8,267 bases of DNA from NCBI GenBank assembly GCA_937916485.1, contig CALFSV010000259.1, positions 1 to 8,267 on the forward strand. Direction: 5' to 3'. Of this stretch, positions 7,705 through 8,267 are shown one piece after another; positions within the stretch are counted from its first letter, which is position 1, and every line of letters starts with the position of its first letter. Made by a program: the position numbers and the translations under genes. This DNA comes from an uncultured Paracoccaceae bacterium. GTDB taxonomy: Bacteria > Pseudomonadota > Alphaproteobacteria > Rhodobacterales > Rhodobacteraceae. The notes beneath the pieces are model-generated. The model was not told the origin of the DNA and searched no databases. It saw only the letters and a list, made by a program, of their open reading frames with translations.

Positions 7705-8139
7705 TAATATTCCTCATCAAATATTTCCCATGTTGCTTATAGATAGGGCGATTAAACCATGTAATAAAATGATGAATTACTATATTCAGAATACTTAAAC
7801 GTGATACCGATATACTGTTCTCACCCGCTGAGACACCCTTCCAACCATCCTATGATTGACACATTCTAATGACGGCATGGGCCTGTCACGCTTCGGTGCC
7901 GCTCCAATTGCTCATCATGAAGCCTTTAACTCGAAGGCCAAGGAGCGCTTCCATCCTAATGCTAAGTATTTTTGGCGGGCGTTGTAGAAGCTTCTTATGT
8001 ATTTGAAGATGGCGAATTCAGCGGGGCGGCGTGTGAGCCAATCCTGTATCCGTACCTAATTTTTGTCTTCAACTACTTATTCAAAACGGTGCTGTCAGAC
8101 AAATGCGCACTCGCATCAGCTTGCAAGCGCAGCCTAATT
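7705..8139. other. AT-rich, unassigned stretch at the operon breakpoint
   Basis: No gene could be assigned. Bases 7705-7830 are clearly AT-rich compared with the rest of the window and begin exactly where the reductase homology ends, which suggests a deletion or insertion boundary. On the + strand a 36-codon frame from ATG 7877 to TAG 7985-7987 reads FGAAPIAHHEAFNSKAKERF and then HPNAKYFWRAL. Its composition looks protein-like, but I recognise no family. A second, partly overlapping + frame (about 7969-8154) contains EASYVFEDGEFSG and has no recognised match. They could be pieces of one broken gene. A TTGACA at 7856-7861 on the + strand has no -10 hexamer at proper spacing. Confidence 0.4.
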
Positions 8140-8142
8140 TTA
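8109..8142 (+). repeat. Imperfect 34-base direct repeat, copy 1
   Basis: Matches the copy at 8234-8267 at 30 of 34 positions, with the two starts 125 bases apart. It begins ACTCGCATC and ends TAATTTTA. The middle contains the 10-base palindrome GCTTGCAAGC (8119-8128). On the - strand this copy begins with the TAA that closes the frame at 8140-8267. Confidence 0.8.
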
Positions 8143-8267
8143 CGCGCCCAATAACTGGCGCCACTCAGCGAGAGCAGCGGCGCGGTTCAGCTTGAAATTG
8201 AGACGTGAATAGGGTGCTAGGAGACGATTTAAAACTCGCATCGGGTTGCTAGCGCAGCTTAATTTTA
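8140..8267 (-). CDS. Possible C-terminal end of an unidentified gene entering from the right
   Basis: The - strand is open from the window edge to TAA at 8142-8140, about 42 codons. It includes NPMRVLNRLLAPYSRLNFK and then LNRAAALAEWRQLLGA before the stop. The mix of basic, aromatic and Ala/Leu residues resembles a genuine protein C-terminus more than random translation, but I recognise no family. The length is too short for the open frame alone to be persuasive. Direct-repeat copy 2 lies inside it. Confidence is low. Confidence 0.3.
   Translation of the reverse strand, partial: KLSCASNPMRVLNRLLAPYSRLNFKLNRAAALAEWRQLLGA
8234..8267 (+). repeat. Imperfect 34-base direct repeat, copy 2 (at window edge)
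   Basis: Second copy of the repeat, ending on the last base of the window, so it may extend further. The central palindrome is reduced to GCTAGC. Differences from copy 1 are at repeat positions 10, 12, 17 and 26. Confidence 0.8.

Noticed and set aside
7856..7861. Perfect TTGACA on the + strand
   Set aside because: No -10-like hexamer 16-18 bases downstream and no supported gene after it.
8109..8142. Possible integron attC-like site, because of GCCTAAT and the palindrome
   Set aside because: There is no matching GTTRRRY core at the other end and no cassette-like gene between the copies.
1..8267. CRISPR array, tRNA, rRNA or phage genes
   Set aside because: No regularly spaced repeats, tRNA-like cloverleaf, rRNA sequence or phage-type protein was seen on either strand.

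Overview
The window reads as accessory chromosome of an alphaproteobacterium, most likely a Rhodobacteraceae/Roseobacter-group marine bacterium. The basis is the close resemblance, from memory, of the ATP-type PEP carboxykinase to roseobacter PckA, moderate GC, and the mix of SLC13-type permease, TauE/SafE and molybdenum-hydroxylase genes. Genus cannot be fixed. The window is unusually rich in broken genes. Three genes are intact or apparently intact; four are clearly decayed.

Layout. On the + strand at the left edge is the 3' four-fifths of an SLC13/DASS-like anion permease (1-1196), followed by a full-length but multiply frameshifted TauE/SafE permease pseudogene (1281-2031). Next come a 264-base spacer and an intact pckA (2296-3894). 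Convergent to pckA, on the - strand, lies a former operon. Read in transcription order from the right it is: the last 70 codons of a quinone-oxidoreductase-like gene (7704-7492), an intact 464-aa SLC13/DASS-like permease (7495-6101), a [2Fe-2S] small-subunit pseudogene (6104-5664), and a molybdopterin large-subunit pseudogene (about 5667-3927) with stops, frameshifts and an internal deletion. The last 560 bases on the right are mostly unassigned. They hold an imperfect 34-base direct repeat and the possible tail of a - strand gene running off the window.

How the genes fit together. All three junctions of the - strand operon use the same four-base overlap geometry: ATGA, ATGA, and a degraded GTAA. 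This implies a once tightly coupled unit of reductase, permease and two-subunit Mo-hydroxylase, probably for uptake and hydroxylation of an organic acid or N-heterocycle (inference; the substrate is unknown). Only the permease remains open. The two permeases flanking pckA are paralogues in opposite orientation, aligning over their whole shared length, but too diverged in DNA to be a recent duplication. I find no new defence, CRISPR or RNA system here. The main interest is the selective survival of transporter genes inside collapsing catabolic operons.
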